Origin: an uncultured Holophagaceae bacterium
GTDB taxonomy: Bacteria > Acidobacteriota > Holophagae > Holophagales > Holophagaceae
Length of the DNA: 33,717 nt
Assembly (NCBI GenBank): GCA_903863195.1
Contig: CAIPAY010000209.1
Span: 1-33,717, forward strand
Direction: 5' to 3'
Made by a program: the position numbers and the translations under genes. Numbering within the stretch: position 1 is the first letter of the stretch; the number at the start of each line of letters is the position of its first letter. Shown here one piece after another: positions 15,503-24,395 of this stretch. Below the pieces are notes generated by a model. That model ran no database searches. It was not told the origin of the DNA and saw nothing but the letters and a program-made list of their open reading frames with translations.

Positions 15503-17085
15503 ACCTTGAACTGCCGCATGAGCCCCGAGAGCTGCTCGGCGATGCGGGCCAGATCCGAGGCGGTGCGGGCGATCTCGTCCACGGTGAGGGAGACCTCCCG
15601 GATGCCACCGGCGGTCTGGGCCGTCTGTTGGGCGCTCTGCTCGATCTGCTGGGCGACTTCCTGGCTGGTGCGCGTCTGCTCGTCCGTGGCCGACTGGATC
15701 TCTCGCATCATGCTGGAAAGGGAACCGATGAAGCCCTGGATGTGGCTCAGGGCGCGCACGGCCCGCTCGACGGTGGTCTGGCCATTATCCACAGCCTCCT
15801 GGGTGCCCTCGACGATGGCTGAGATCTCCTTGGCGGAGGTGGCAGAGCGCTCGGCGAGCTTGCGAATCTCTTCAGCAACTACAGCGAAACCCTTGCCCAT
15901 GGCACCGGCCTTGGCCGCCTCGATGGCCGCGTTCAGCGACAGCAGGTTGGTCTGGCGGGCGATGTCCTGGATGACCTGGACGCCCTGGATGATCCGGCCC
16001 GTGGCCTCCGTGATGGACTGCATGGAGGCCACCGTGGCCTGGCCGGCCTCATTGCCATCCTGGGTGGCCCGCACGGCATCCTGGGCCTGGGCTTCGGCGC
16101 CGCGGACGCTCTGGGAGACCTGCTCGATGGAGGCTGAGAACTGAGTGATGGCGGCCGCGATGCGTTCCGCTCCGGCCCTCTGCTCCTCGGTGGTGTGTGC
16201 GATGGAGGAGACGGTGGCGGAGAGCTCCGCCGCCGAAGCCGAGAGTTCCGTGGAGCCGCTGGCCACCTGGGTCGCCTCGCCATTGATCCGGTGGACCGTG
16301 GTGCGCAGCTGACCTTCCATGTTGCGGATGGCGGCCAGGACGCTCTCCTCGGCCCCTGTGTGGACAGCCACCGCCACGGTGAAGTCGCCCTGGGCCACCT
16401 GGCCGACAACCTGGGCCGCATAGGCGGGCTCGCCGCCGATCTGCCGGCGCAAGCCGCGGAATAGGTAGAGGGCCGAAGCCGTGCCGCCGAGGATGGCCAG
16501 CGTACCTACCAGGACGGACCAGATGACCGCCTTGAGGCGCACCTCGTCAAAGTGGGTGTCGGCGGCCTTGGCCTCCTCTCGCTTGGCCTGGGCCAGGAGC
16601 CCCATGGATTCCGTGATGCCCTGCACCAGCTTGTCGGACTCATCATCCAGGGCGCGGATGTCGGCGCCCAGATCGTCAATCCGCTTGGCCTTCAGGCTGG
16701 GCAGGACCTTGCCCTCGAAATGGAGGATCAGCGCCTCGCAGGCTTTCTGGGCCGCAGCGGCATGGGCTGCCTGTTTTGGGTCACTGGCGGCCTTGGTGAG
16801 GGCGGCGAAGTCCTGGATGCTCTCTTCCTTGACGGCCTTCCACTTCTTCTCGGTGTCGGCGAAGTCGCGGTTGATCACCGCGTCGGCGATGACCTGGTAG
16901 AGCTTGGGCCCCATGCCCGCCCCCTCCTCGGCCATCTGGGCCTGGACAGCCTTGGTGGCACCCTCATCCTGAAGCTGGCCCAATTCCCACATGAAGCCCA
17001 TGGCCAGGGCTCCATTGATGAGCAGGCAGCCCAGGGTGATGGCCGTGGATAGGGTCAGCTGGCGCTTGAGGGACAGGGCCGCCAT
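15499..17085 (-). CDS. Methyl-accepting chemotaxis protein
   Basis: This transmembrane chemoreceptor has 528 residues. The first membrane helix (about 11-31) is followed by a helical periplasmic sensor (about 32-185), probably a four-helix bundle. A second helix (about 187-212, [22 protein letters not shown]) leads to a HAMP domain to about 265 and a long helical signalling domain. The hairpin tip carries [17 protein letters not shown], then [15 protein letters not shown], the binding region for CheA and CheW. There is no C-terminal receptor-tethering pentapeptide. The start at 17085 has AGGA 5 bases upstream. It is a single gene with its own promoter region (17086-17261), in which I recognise no clear sigma28 or sigma70 boxes. 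The ligand is unknown. Confidence 0.95.
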   Translation of the reverse strand: MAALSLKRQLTLSTAITLGCLLINGALAMGFMWELGQLQDEGATKAVQAQMAEEGAGMGPKLYQVIADAVINRDFADTEKKWKAVKEESIQDFAALTKAASDPKQAAHAAAAQKACEALILHFEGKVLPSLKAKRIDDLGADIRALDDESDKLVQGITESMGLLAQAKREEAKAADTHFDEVRLKAVIWSVLVGTLAILGGTASALYLFRGLRRQIGGEPAYAAQVVGQVAQGDFTVAVAVHTGAEESVLAAIRNMEGQLRTTVHRINGEATQVASGSTELSASAAELSATVSSIAHTTEEQRAGAERIAAAITQFSASIEQVSQSVRGAEAQAQDAVRATQDGNEAGQATVASMQSITEATGRIIQGVQVIQDIARQTNLLSLNAAIEAAKAGAMGKGFAVVAEEIRKLAERSATSAKEISAIVEGTQEAVDNGQTTVERAVRALSHIQGFIGSLSSMMREIQSATDEQTRTSQEVAQQIEQSAQQTAQTAGGIREVSLTVDEIARTASDLARIAEQLSGLMRQFKV

Positions 17086-17261
17086 GGTGTCCTTTCGGTG
17101 GATGGCAGAGGATCTGAGCGGAGGGTGAGGGTGCCGACTCGCAGGCCCCCAACCCGTGCCACGCTCCAGGGCGCATTCAACTGGCCGAGTCCTGCCACCT
17201 ACTGGTCGGTTGATGGCGCCTGCCTCGTGAATCTTGGGCCTGACCTTGGCTGGATCAGGAC

Positions 17262-18056
17262 TCAGGCGGCCCCGGTCAGGCCGAACTTATAGCTCGCCAG
17301 ACTGAGGCTCCCGAGCTGCCACTGGTCGAAGATCACGTCGGGGGGGGTGTTGCCCGCCGCGCCCAGGGCCACGAAGAGGGGATCCAGGTGCTCGGAGGTG
17401 GGCACGGACTCGGCGGCGCCGGGGGCCTTCTTCCAGTCCGCGATGGACTCGCCCGCGGCCAGGCGTTCCCGCAGCCAGCCCTCGAAGGCCAGGGCCCAGG
17501 GCCGCGGACCCGTGGCCTCGGCCCAGTCCAGCAGGCGGAGGTTGTGCACCACGCCGCCGCTGCCCAGGATCAGCACGCCACGCTCCCGCAGGGGGGCCAG
17601 GGCGCGACCCGCGGCTAGCAGTTGCTCGGGCGTCCGGGGCCGGGGCAGCGAGAGCTGGATCACCGGGGTCCTGGCTTCGGGATACAGGGCGCGCAGGGGC
17701 ACCCAGGCGCCGTGATCCAGGGGCCGCTCGGGATCCAGCACCGCCTTGAGGCCCGCCCCGCGCAGCAGGGCCGCCGCCTCCGCGGCCAGGGCCGGAGCCC
17801 CCGGCGCCGGGTAGTCCAGCGTGTAGAGCTCATCAGGGAAGCCGCCGAAGTCGTGCATGACCCCCGGCACCTCCGCTGAGGAGAGGCGGAAGGGGCCCGC
17901 CGCTTCCCAGTGGGCGGAGCAGACCAGGACGGCGCGCACCTTCGGCAGGCTGCGGCCCAGGGCACCCAGCGACTCTTTCCAGGCGCCGCCCTCCAGGGCG
18001 AGCATGGGCGAGCCGTGCGCGAGAAAGAGGGACGGAAGAACCGTGGATTTGCTCAT
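17262..18056 (-). CDS. DODA-type extradiol dioxygenase (YgiD family)
   Basis: The protein has 264 residues, the normal size for the LigB/YgiD family of class III extradiol ring-cleaving dioxygenases. These use a metal held by histidines to open catechol-type rings; E. coli YgiD acts on DOPA. Visible markers are LAHGSP with His14, CSAHWE with His49, [11 protein letters not shown] at 68-78, DHGAWVPL with His115, GSGGVVHN and [13 protein letters not shown], which supply the metal and acid/base residues. The start at 18056 has no strong ribosome site. The gene is divergent from pdxJ and has no operon partner. The natural substrate is not deducible; many members are broad in vitro. Confidence 0.88.
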   Translation of the reverse strand: MSKSTVLPSLFLAHGSPMLALEGGAWKESLGALGRSLPKVRAVLVCSAHWEAAGPFRLSSAEVPGVMHDFGGFPDELYTLDYPAPGAPALAAEAAALLRGAGLKAVLDPERPLDHGAWVPLRALYPEARTPVIQLSLPRPRTPEQLLAAGRALAPLRERGVLILGSGGVVHNLRLLDWAEATGPRPWALAFEGWLRERLAAGESIADWKKAPGAAESVPTSEHLDPLFVALGAAGNTPPDVIFDQWQLGSLSLASYKFGLTGAA

Positions 18057-18167
18057 GAGCCATGATCGAACATCTTATTAGGTGTTGCAACTCTTTTTAT
18101 GACTCTTGGCCCTGCAGGAGTCGTCGCCAAGGGTTAAGCTAGGACAGAGATTCCTTCGGAGCGCGCA

Positions 18168-18896
18168 TTGAACCTCAGGCTTGGTGTCAACGTCGACCAT
18201 GTGGCAACCCTCCGTCAGGCCCGGGGCGGGCATGAACCCGAGCCGGTGACGGCGGCCCTGCTGGCCCAGGGTGCTGGTGCCCATGGCATCACGGTGCACC
18301 TCCGGGGCGACCGCCGCCACATCCAGGAGCGGGACCTGCGCGTCCTGAAGGAAGTGCTGGCCGTGCCCCTGAACGTGGAGTGCGCGGCGACACCCGAGGC
18401 TCTGGAGGCCGTGGTTCCCGTCAAGCCCACCTGGGTGACGCTGGTCCCGGAGAGCCGTGAGGAGCTCACCACCCAGGGCGGGCTCGACGCCATCTTCCTG
18501 CAGGGCATGCTGAAGCCGGTCGTCCGCGAGCTGCGCAGCGCGGGGATCCGGGTCAGCCTCTTCGTGGATCCGGTCCTCGACCAGGTCAAGATGGCGGCCA
18601 AGCTTGAGGCGGACGCCGTGGAGCTGAACACCGGCACCTACAGCGAGCTGCCCATGGACGCCGATGCCACGCTGGAGCTGGGACGCCTTCGCGATGCCGC
18701 CCGGTTGGCCAGCCGCCTCGGCCTGAGGGTGCTCGCCGGCCACGGCCTCAGCCCGCAGAATGTGGGTCCCGTGGGCGCCATTCCGGAAATCGAGGAGCTG
18801 AACATCGGCCACAGCCTCATCGGGAGGGCCGTCTTTGTGGGGCTGGAGCGTGCCATCCAGGAGATGCTCCAGGCCATGGGAGAGTTCCGGGCATGA
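18168..18896 (+). CDS. pdxJ: Pyridoxine 5'-phosphate synthase
   Basis: PdxJ condenses 1-deoxyxylulose 5-phosphate with 3-amino-2-oxopropyl phosphate to form pyridoxine 5'-phosphate, the last ring-forming step of the DXP-dependent vitamin B6 route. The 242 residues form a TIM barrel. Markers are LGVNVDHVATLRQARGG at the start, GITVHLRGDRRHIQERD, VSLFVDPVLDQV, GHGLSPQNV and LNIGHSLIGRAVFVGLE at the end, which bind the phosphates. The start is TTG at 18168, with CGGAG 6 bases upstream; the first residues MNLRLGVNVDHV fit the family exactly. Its stop overlaps the next gene's ATG (ATGA at 18893), so it leads an operon with the DUF4388 and CheZ-like genes, an unexpected pairing of metabolism and signalling. 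Confidence 0.96.
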   Translation: MNLRLGVNVDHVATLRQARGGHEPEPVTAALLAQGAGAHGITVHLRGDRRHIQERDLRVLKEVLAVPLNVECAATPEALEAVVPVKPTWVTLVPESREELTTQGGLDAIFLQGMLKPVVRELRSAGIRVSLFVDPVLDQVKMAAKLEADAVELNTGTYSELPMDADATLELGRLRDAARLASRLGLRVLAGHGLSPQNVGPVGAIPEIEELNIGHSLIGRAVFVGLERAIQEMLQAMGEFRA

Positions 18897-19711
18897 GCAA
18901 CCTCCGGGGCACCCTGGACAGCATCTCCCTGCTAGATGTGGCCCAGCTGCTGAACGCCAACCGCAAGACCGGCATGCTCCAGGTGAGCTGCGGCAGGGCC
19001 AGCGGCGTGCTCTATTTCTCTTCCGGCAATGTCATCCATGCCGAGACCCTCGCGGCCCAGGGCGAGCTGGCGGCCTTCGAGATCCTGGAGTGGGCCTCGG
19101 GGCAGTTCGAGTTCCTGACCACCCAGGTGCAGGTGCCCGTCTCCATCCGGCGCACGGTGCCCGACCTGCTCATGGACTCGGTCCGTCTGCAGGACAGCCG
19201 CCGCCGCCTGAACACCATCTTCCCCGACCTCAAGGTGGTGCCCTGGCCCACCCTGCCGGCCCCGCAGCTCTTTGTAGGGCTGAAGCTGTTCGCCGAGGAC
19301 CGGAAGATCATCCCCCTGTTCGACGGCTACCGGGACTTCCAGGACGTCATGAGCGCCTCGGGCCACCATGATGTGGCCGTCCGGCAGGCGGCCTCGGTCC
19401 TCCGGGATGCCGGGAGGCTCGAAGTCCTCGACCCGAATGTCAGCGTCCGGGTGGTCCCGCTGAAAGCTGGACTTTTCCGGAAGGCCCGTCACCTGGAGCT
19501 GCCGAAATCCCTGGAGACGGCGTGGACCGCTATGGGTCCCTACCAGCGGGGGATCCAGCACCTGCGCGTGCTCTGGCCCAAGGGCCCCGCAGTGGAGCGG
19601 GTGACCTTCCAGCCGGGGCTCCCGGACTTTGAGCTGGCGGTCCCACGAGAACTCATGGAGGCCTGGGGACTTACCGAAGGGTCTCTTGTTAATGTGAGGC
19701 CCGCACCCTGA
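18893..19711 (+). CDS. DUF4388 (PATAN-type) domain protein
   Basis: The protein has 272 residues and no signal peptide or membrane helix. The N-terminal 100 residues are a DUF4388/PATAN domain: MSNLRGTLDSISLLDVAQLL, then the strand-rich GMLQV..GVLYFSSGNVIHAET and the FEILEWASGQFEF block. Such domains occur in two-component and motility proteins of Acidobacteriota, Deltaproteobacteria-like groups and Cyanobacteria, where they serve as protein interaction modules. The C-terminal region (about 120-272) is not recognised. The gene is translationally coupled to pdxJ and lies 18 bases before the CheZ-like gene, which suggests a role in the same signalling step. The exact function is unknown. Confidence 0.8.
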   Translation: MSNLRGTLDSISLLDVAQLLNANRKTGMLQVSCGRASGVLYFSSGNVIHAETLAAQGELAAFEILEWASGQFEFLTTQVQVPVSIRRTVPDLLMDSVRLQDSRRRLNTIFPDLKVVPWPTLPAPQLFVGLKLFAEDRKIIPLFDGYRDFQDVMSASGHHDVAVRQAASVLRDAGRLEVLDPNVSVRVVPLKAGLFRKARHLELPKSLETAWTAMGPYQRGIQHLRVLWPKGPAVERVTFQPGLPDFELAVPRELMEAWGLTEGSLVNVRPAP

Positions 19712-19729
19712 GGTCAAACCGGAGTCGCC

Positions 19730-20689
19730 ATGACTGAGCCCCTCGAAGATCAGCCCCCGATCGACCTGCCCGAGACCGATCCGCCGGATACCGACCCGCC
19801 CGAGGACCTGGTGGCGGACTTCCAGGCCCGCCGGGAGCGTCTCGATCAGCGCCTGCTGAGCCTCGAGCAGCTCATCGGGGACCTCCGCAGCGAGCTCCAG
19901 GGAGACTCCCAGGCCAGCCTGCATCGTCTGGCGGAGGCCGCCCAGGACATGGCCAACGGCCGGGTCTACCAGAAGGTCGACATTGAGGCGAAGGGCGAGC
20001 TGGGCGCGCTGGTCACCAGCATCAACCAGACCCTTCTGAATCTGCAGCAGCTCGATGCCTCGGTGAAGCACCAGAGCACCCAGGTGCCGGAGCTTGCCTC
20101 CCAGCTGGATGCCATCACCACGGACACCGAAGAAGCCACCCAGAGCGTGATGAACCGCCTGGACGCCCTCATGGCCGCCTCGGACGAGGCCACGCGGGCC
20201 CTGCAGGCCTGCCAGGAAGCCGGTCGGCTGCGCGAGAAACACCAGGCGAACCTGCACGCTTCCGTCTCGGCCTTCCTGGAGCGCGCCGCCGGGGGCGAGG
20301 ATCCCAACATCCTGGCCCAGGAGATCCTGGAGTATCTCTTCGCCCATCAGCTCGCCACGCCCAGCGCCGAGGAGGATCTGGCCCCGGCCAAGCGCCTCTT
20401 GCAAACGGTCAGCGACGAGTCCTTCGAGATCCTGAACATCCTCCAGTTCCAGGACATCACCCGGCAGAAGATCGAGAAGGTCGTGACCCTGCTGAAGCAG
20501 TTCCAGGGTGGCCTGAACCGCCTGCTGGTCATCTTCAACATCAACGCCGGCGATGCCAACGAAGGCGTTTTCGCGGACCGCAAGGTCGCCACCCAGGACC
20601 ACATCTTCGACACCAGCCTCGAAGCCGACAGCCGCAAGGACAGCGTCGACGACATCATCGCCCAGTTCAAGCGGGCCGGCGGGAACTAG
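19730..20689 (+). CDS. Soluble HAMP and CheZ-like phosphatase protein
   Basis: The protein has 319 residues. An acidic, Pro-rich N-terminus (1-28) with repeated DPPDTDPP-type units is followed by coiled coil. A HAMP-like segment (about 65-110, ending LVTSINQTLLNLQQLD) has no flanking membrane helix. The C-terminal half resembles CheZ, the CheY-P phosphatase. LQFQDITRQKIEKV (238-251) has Asp242 and Gln246 in the DxxxQ spacing of E. coli CheZ Asp143 and Gln147. The acidic-hydrophobic tail DSVDDIIAQFKRAG (304-317) resembles the CheZ tail helix that docks on CheY. I infer a phosphatase for a CheY-like receiver, possibly guided by the DUF4388 partner. It ends 22 bases before hairpin repeat 2. Confidence 0.7.
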   Translation: MTEPLEDQPPIDLPETDPPDTDPPEDLVADFQARRERLDQRLLSLEQLIGDLRSELQGDSQASLHRLAEAAQDMANGRVYQKVDIEAKGELGALVTSINQTLLNLQQLDASVKHQSTQVPELASQLDAITTDTEEATQSVMNRLDALMAASDEATRALQACQEAGRLREKHQANLHASVSAFLERAAGGEDPNILAQEILEYLFAHQLATPSAEEDLAPAKRLLQTVSDESFEILNILQFQDITRQKIEKVVTLLKQFQGGLNRLLVIFNINAGDANEGVFADRKVATQDHIFDTSLEADSRKDSVDDIIAQFKRAGGN

Positions 20690-20710
20690 GCCCGAACAAC
20701 TGAAGGACCT

Positions 20711-20805
20711 AACCACGAAGACCACAAAGAACACAAAGGGCACAAAGAAAGGATTTCATTTACCGCCCTTGCTTTTCTTTGTGTCCTTTGTGCCCTTTGC
20801 GGTTA
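20711..20805. repeat. Hairpin repeat 2: CACAAAG 9-mer units in inverted arms
   Basis: The left arm (20711-20752) starts AACCACGAAG and continues with three CACAAAG units at 9-base spacing. The right arm (20772-20805) is its approximate complement with units of CTTTGTGCC type, ending GCGGTTAA. The arms match over about 28 bp with scattered mismatches, and can also pair shifted by one unit. The apex (20753-20771) is short. A further half-motif, TCTCTGTGGTGACC at 20817-20830, looks like the remnant of another element edge. It fills the gap between the convergent CheZ-like gene and the FAH-family gene. Confidence 0.82.
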
Positions 20806-20838
20806 ATTCATTCTTATCTCTGTGGTGACCTGGTCTCT

Positions 20839-21525
20839 TCAGACGATGACGACTTCGAGTTCCCCAAGGCCGTCGATGCCGCAGCGGATGCGGTCGCCGG
20901 GGACGAGGGGGCCGACACCGGCGGGGGTGCCGGTGTAGATGAGGTCGCCGGGGGCGAGGGCCACGTAGCGCGAGATGTGGGCGATGACCTCGGGCACGCT
21001 CCAGATGAGATGGTCCAGGTTGCCCCGCTGCCGCTCGGTGCCATTCACGGACAGCCAGATGGCCCCCGCGGAGGGGTGCCCGGAGGCCGCCGCGGGCGTG
21101 ATCGGCGAGATGGGCGCGGACTGGTCAAAGCCCTTGGCCGTGTCCCAGGGCTGGCCCTTGTCCTTGGCCTGGGCCTGCAGGTCCCGGCGGGTCAAGTCGA
21201 TGCCCACGGCGTAGCCGAAGATGCACCGCTCGGCCTCGGCGGCGGGGATGTCGCGACCGCCCTGGGCCAGGGCCACCACCAGCTCGACCTCGTGGTGCAG
21301 GTTCGCCGTGGCGGGCGGATAGGCCACCGCGCCGCCGCCCGGCACCACTGCGTCCTGTGGCTTGCCGAAGAAGAAGGGCGTCTCGCGGGTGGGATCGCTG
21401 CCCATCTCTCGGGCATGGTCGGCATAATTGCGCCCGATGCAGTAGATGCGCCGCACGGGAAAGAGGGCCGTCGTGCCGTGGACCGGAATGGCGGGCGAGG
21501 GGGGAACGGGGATCACGGCTTCCAT
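20839..21525 (-). CDS. Fumarylacetoacetate hydrolase family protein
   Basis: FAH-fold enzymes hydrolyse or decarboxylate beta-keto acids in aromatic catabolism, for example fumarylpyruvate hydrolase or acylpyruvase (YcgM). The protein has 228 residues, the short single-domain form. Signature pieces are IYCIGRNYADHAREMG near 31-46, KPQDAVVPGGG, the metal ligand region NLHHEVELVVALA, GYAVGIDLTRRDLQ and the C-terminal GDLIYTGTPAGVGPL. The start at 21525 (MEAVIPVP) has GGAG 7 bases upstream; the longer open frame would overlap xerC. It lies 22 bases after the xerC stop on the same strand, so the two are probably co-transcribed. The chemistry is clear but the substrate is not. Confidence 0.92.
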   Translation of the reverse strand: MEAVIPVPPSPAIPVHGTTALFPVRRIYCIGRNYADHAREMGSDPTRETPFFFGKPQDAVVPGGGAVAYPPATANLHHEVELVVALAQGGRDIPAAEAERCIFGYAVGIDLTRRDLQAQAKDKGQPWDTAKGFDQSAPISPITPAAASGHPSAGAIWLSVNGTERQRGNLDHLIWSVPEVIAHISRYVALAPGDLIYTGTPAGVGPLVPGDRIRCGIDGLGELEVVIV

Positions 21526-21547
21526 GGTCGGACTCCAGGGGCAGGGT

Positions 21548-22465
21548 TCAAGGTTTGTCAGTCCGGGCCCGGGGGTGGGCCTTCTCGTAGGACCGGGCCA
21601 GCTCTTCCAGGCCGAGGTGAGTGTAGCGCTGGGTGGTGCTGAGGCTGGCGTGGCCGAGCAGTTCCTGGATCGCGCGCAGGTCCATGCCACGGTTGAGCAG
21701 GTGCGTGGCAAAGCTGTGCCGCAGGGCATGGGGACTGATGCGCGACCGCAGGGCCGCCGAGTCCAGGGCCGAGCGCAGCAGGGCCCGCACGCTGGTGGGG
21801 GAGAGCCGGCCGCCCCGCTGGTTCAGAAAGATCGCCGGGCTGGGCGGGAGTGCCTTGCCCGCCAGGAAGGCCGAGCGGTGGCTGAGGTAGGCCTCCAGGA
21901 CCGCTGCCGCGTGCACGTGATAGGGCACCAGCCGCTCCTTGCGGCCCTTGCCCAGGACCCGCAGGGTGCGCTCCTCCGGGAGCAGGTCCTGCAGGTCCAG
22001 ACCGACCAGCTCCGAGACCCGCAGGCCCGAAGCGTAGAGCAGCTCCAGCAGGCAGGCCAGGCGGGCGCTGAGGAAGTCCGTGGCCGGCGGCAGGTCCAGG
22101 AGGGTCGTGCTCTCGCCTTCGGTCAGGAAGGCCGGGAGCCGCTTGGGCAGGCGGGGATTCCTCAGGCCCGTGGCCGGATTCCTCGGAATGCGTCCCGTCT
22201 CCCAGAGCCATTTGAAGAAGCTGCGCACCGTCGAGAGGATGCGGGCCTGGCTGGCGGGATCCAGGCCCCGGTCCCCCATCTCCAGGGCGAAGCCCCGCAG
22301 GGTCCGGGGACTGATCTCCCACTGCTCCCAGTGGGCGCGGAGGGCGTGGTCTAGCAGTTTGTCCAGATCTCCCTTCTGAGCCCTTGCCGTATGGGGAGAT
22401 ACGCCACGGGCCCGCTGCTCGAGGCGGAAGGCCTGGATTCCTTCCCCCAGCATCGGCCTGTCCAT
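21548..22465 (-). CDS. xerC: Tyrosine recombinase XerC
   Basis: Xer recombinases resolve chromosome dimers at dif. The 305-residue product has the SAM-like N-terminal domain (about 8-90) and the catalytic domain with all active-site residues: Arg149 (ASGLRVSEL), Lys173 (GKGRKER), His246 and Arg249 (PHALRHSF), His272 (LLGHAS) and the nucleophile Tyr281 (TTQRYTH). This length and organisation fit housekeeping XerC better than a phage or integron integrase, and there are no mobile genes beside it. The start at 22465 (MDRPMLGEG) is chosen for length; ATG at 22453 or 22477 is possible. The frame stays open far upstream only because it shadows the acyl-CoA synthetase gene on the other strand. No dif site was recognised. 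Confidence 0.9.
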   Translation of the reverse strand: MDRPMLGEGIQAFRLEQRARGVSPHTARAQKGDLDKLLDHALRAHWEQWEISPRTLRGFALEMGDRGLDPASQARILSTVRSFFKWLWETGRIPRNPATGLRNPRLPKRLPAFLTEGESTTLLDLPPATDFLSARLACLLELLYASGLRVSELVGLDLQDLLPEERTLRVLGKGRKERLVPYHVHAAAVLEAYLSHRSAFLAGKALPPSPAIFLNQRGGRLSPTSVRALLRSALDSAALRSRISPHALRHSFATHLLNRGMDLRAIQELLGHASLSTTQRYTHLGLEELARSYEKAHPRARTDKP

Positions 22466-22507
22466 CCCTGTTACCATGCGGTCAATTCCCCAATCCCTGG
22501 AGTCATT

Positions 22508-24322
22508 GTGGCGCAGCCAATCGAAACGATTGCCCAACTTTTCTACCAGGCCGTCCAGCACAACCTCCCCGATGCCCTGGCGTTCAAGCGCGACGGGGTC
22601 TACGTGCCCATCTCCCACGTCGAGGTCGTGGCCCGGGTCGAACGGCTCGCGCTGGCCATGGCGGCTCGGGGCCTCGTGGCCGGAGACCGGGTGGCGATTC
22701 TCTCCGAGAACCGCCCCGAGTGGTTCATCTCCGATTTCACCTGCGCGATCCTGGGGCTCCCGGACGTCACCATCTACGCGACCCTCAACGCCGCCCAGGC
22801 GGCCTTCATCCTCCGGGACAGCCAGTCCCGCTGGGTGCTCTGCTCCGACCGGAGCCAGCTGGACAAGGTCCTGACCCACTGGGACGCGCTGCCGGGCCTG
22901 GAGGCCGCGGTGCTGTTCGACGGGGAGCTGCCAGAGGGCACCGGCCGGAACCTGGTCACCTGGGCCACGCTCATGGCGGAGGGCTTGGCCATGGAAGCCC
23001 GGCGGCCCGTGGTGCGCACCTGGGGCGAGCAGCGGAAGGCCTCGGACCTCCTCACCCTCATCTACACCTCGGGCACCACCGGTGATCCCAAGGGCGCCAT
23101 GCTCACCCATGGCAACCTGGTCTCCAACGTGCTCACCTCCCTCGAGGCCGTGCACATGAAGGAGGGCCACCGTGCCCTCAGCTTCCTGCCCCTCACCCAC
23201 ATCTTTGAGCGCATGGCGGGCCAGTTCCTGATGGTCCAGATCGGCGCCTCCATCTACTACGCCGAGAGTGTGCTCACCGTCGCCGCGGACCTCATGGAGG
23301 TGCAGCCCACGGTCATCGCCTCGGTGCCGCGCATCTACGAGAAGATCTTCGGCCGCATCTACGAGGGCGTCGCCTCGGCCAGCGCCGTGAAGCGTCTGAT
23401 CTTCCACTGGTCCATGGAGGCCGGCCGCAGTGTGGTGTCGGACCTCTACGCGGGCCGAAAACCCGGCGGCTGGAACGGCTTCCGCTACGGCATCGCCCGG
23501 AAGCTGGTCTTCGACAAGATCGCGGCCCGCCTCGGCGGCCGCTTCGAGCTGGCCGTCAGTGGCGGTGCGCCCCTGGGGCCCCGGATCATGGAGTTCTTCT
23601 GGATCGTCGGCCTGCCCATCCTCGAAGGCTACGGCCTCACGGAGACCAGCCCCGTCATCACCATCAACCGCTTCGGCGAAGTCGTGCCGGGCTGCGTGGG
23701 GCGGCCCCTCTACAAGGACTGCGACGGTCGACCCTTCGTGAAGATCGCCGAGGATGGCGAGATCCTCTGCCAGGGACCGAACGTCATGGTGGGCTACTGG
23801 AACAACGAGAAGGCCACCCAGGAAGCCATCGATGCCGACGGCTACTTCCACACCGGCGACATCGGCCACATGGACGATCAGGGGCGCCTCTACATCACGG
23901 ACCGGAAAAAGGAACTCATCATCACCAGCGCCGGCAAGAAGGTGGCCCCCCAGCCCATCGAGAACATGCTGAAGGAGGACAAGTACATCTCCCAGGCAGT
24001 CCTGATCGGCGACCAGCGGAACTTCATCAGCGCCCTGATTGTGCCCAATTTTGATGGCCTGGCCCGCTGGGCTGGCTACAAGAAGATCCTCTTCACAACG
24101 CACCACGAGCTCCTCCAGAACCCGCTGGTGCTTGCGAAGATGGCCAGCCGACTGGAGCGCATCAACCAGCACCTGTCGAACTTCGAGCGCGTCAAGAAGT
24201 TCACGCTCCTGGCGGATGAGATGACCCTGGAAGGAGGCCAGCTGACCCCCTCCCTCAAGGTGAAGCGCCGGGTCGTCAACCAGCTGTACGCAAGCCAGAT
24301 CGAGGGCATGTACGGCGGCTGA
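22508..24322 (+). CDS. Long-chain fatty acid CoA ligase (AMP-forming)
   Basis: This ANL-superfamily enzyme activates fatty acids with ATP to acyl-AMP and then acyl-CoA. The 604 residues include the AMP-binding P-loop YTSGTTGDPKGAMLTHGN near 188-205, the long-chain synthetase block FLPLTHIFERM, the YGLTETSPV adenylate motif and the TGDIGHMD hinge region followed by DRKKELIITSAGKKVAP. It belongs with the FadD15/long-chain type rather than acetyl-CoA synthetases. The start is GTG at 22508, supported by GGAG 5 bases upstream; the open frame extends 39 codons further but would run into xerC on the other strand. The start lies only 42 bases from the divergent xerC start. It could feed lipid degradation or remodelling. 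Confidence 0.94.
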   Translation: MAQPIETIAQLFYQAVQHNLPDALAFKRDGVYVPISHVEVVARVERLALAMAARGLVAGDRVAILSENRPEWFISDFTCAILGLPDVTIYATLNAAQAAFILRDSQSRWVLCSDRSQLDKVLTHWDALPGLEAAVLFDGELPEGTGRNLVTWATLMAEGLAMEARRPVVRTWGEQRKASDLLTLIYTSGTTGDPKGAMLTHGNLVSNVLTSLEAVHMKEGHRALSFLPLTHIFERMAGQFLMVQIGASIYYAESVLTVAADLMEVQPTVIASVPRIYEKIFGRIYEGVASASAVKRLIFHWSMEAGRSVVSDLYAGRKPGGWNGFRYGIARKLVFDKIAARLGGRFELAVSGGAPLGPRIMEFFWIVGLPILEGYGLTETSPVITINRFGEVVPGCVGRPLYKDCDGRPFVKIAEDGEILCQGPNVMVGYWNNEKATQEAIDADGYFHTGDIGHMDDQGRLYITDRKKELIITSAGKKVAPQPIENMLKEDKYISQAVLIGDQRNFISALIVPNFDGLARWAGYKKILFTTHHELLQNPLVLAKMASRLERINQHLSNFERVKKFTLLADEMTLEGGQLTPSLKVKRRVVNQLYASQIEGMYGG

Positions 24323-24338
24323 AGGCCGGATCACCCCT

Positions 24339-24350
24339 CTGTCCGGACAG
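24339..24350. promoter_or_regulatory. 12-base perfect palindrome upstream of the FKBP-type gene
   Basis: CTGTCCGGACAG is a perfect palindrome without a spacer, 16 bases past the acyl-CoA synthetase stop and 45 bases before the FKBP-type start. With no loop it is a poor terminator, so a protein-binding site is more likely. It could also arise by chance in GC-rich DNA. Confidence 0.25.
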
Positions 24351-24395
24351 CGGTTCTGGTAGCCTTGACGCTCAATAGCGCTCAGGAGGATCGTC

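Noticed and set aside
18932..20743. A 603-codon open frame on the minus strand
   Set aside because: It is antisense to the DUF4388 and CheZ-like genes, which have good starts, coupling and domain motifs. The frame shows no domain.
21548..22465. Integrase of a mobile island
   Set aside because: Length and full catalytic set fit housekeeping XerC. There is no tRNA, attachment repeat or cargo gene beside it.
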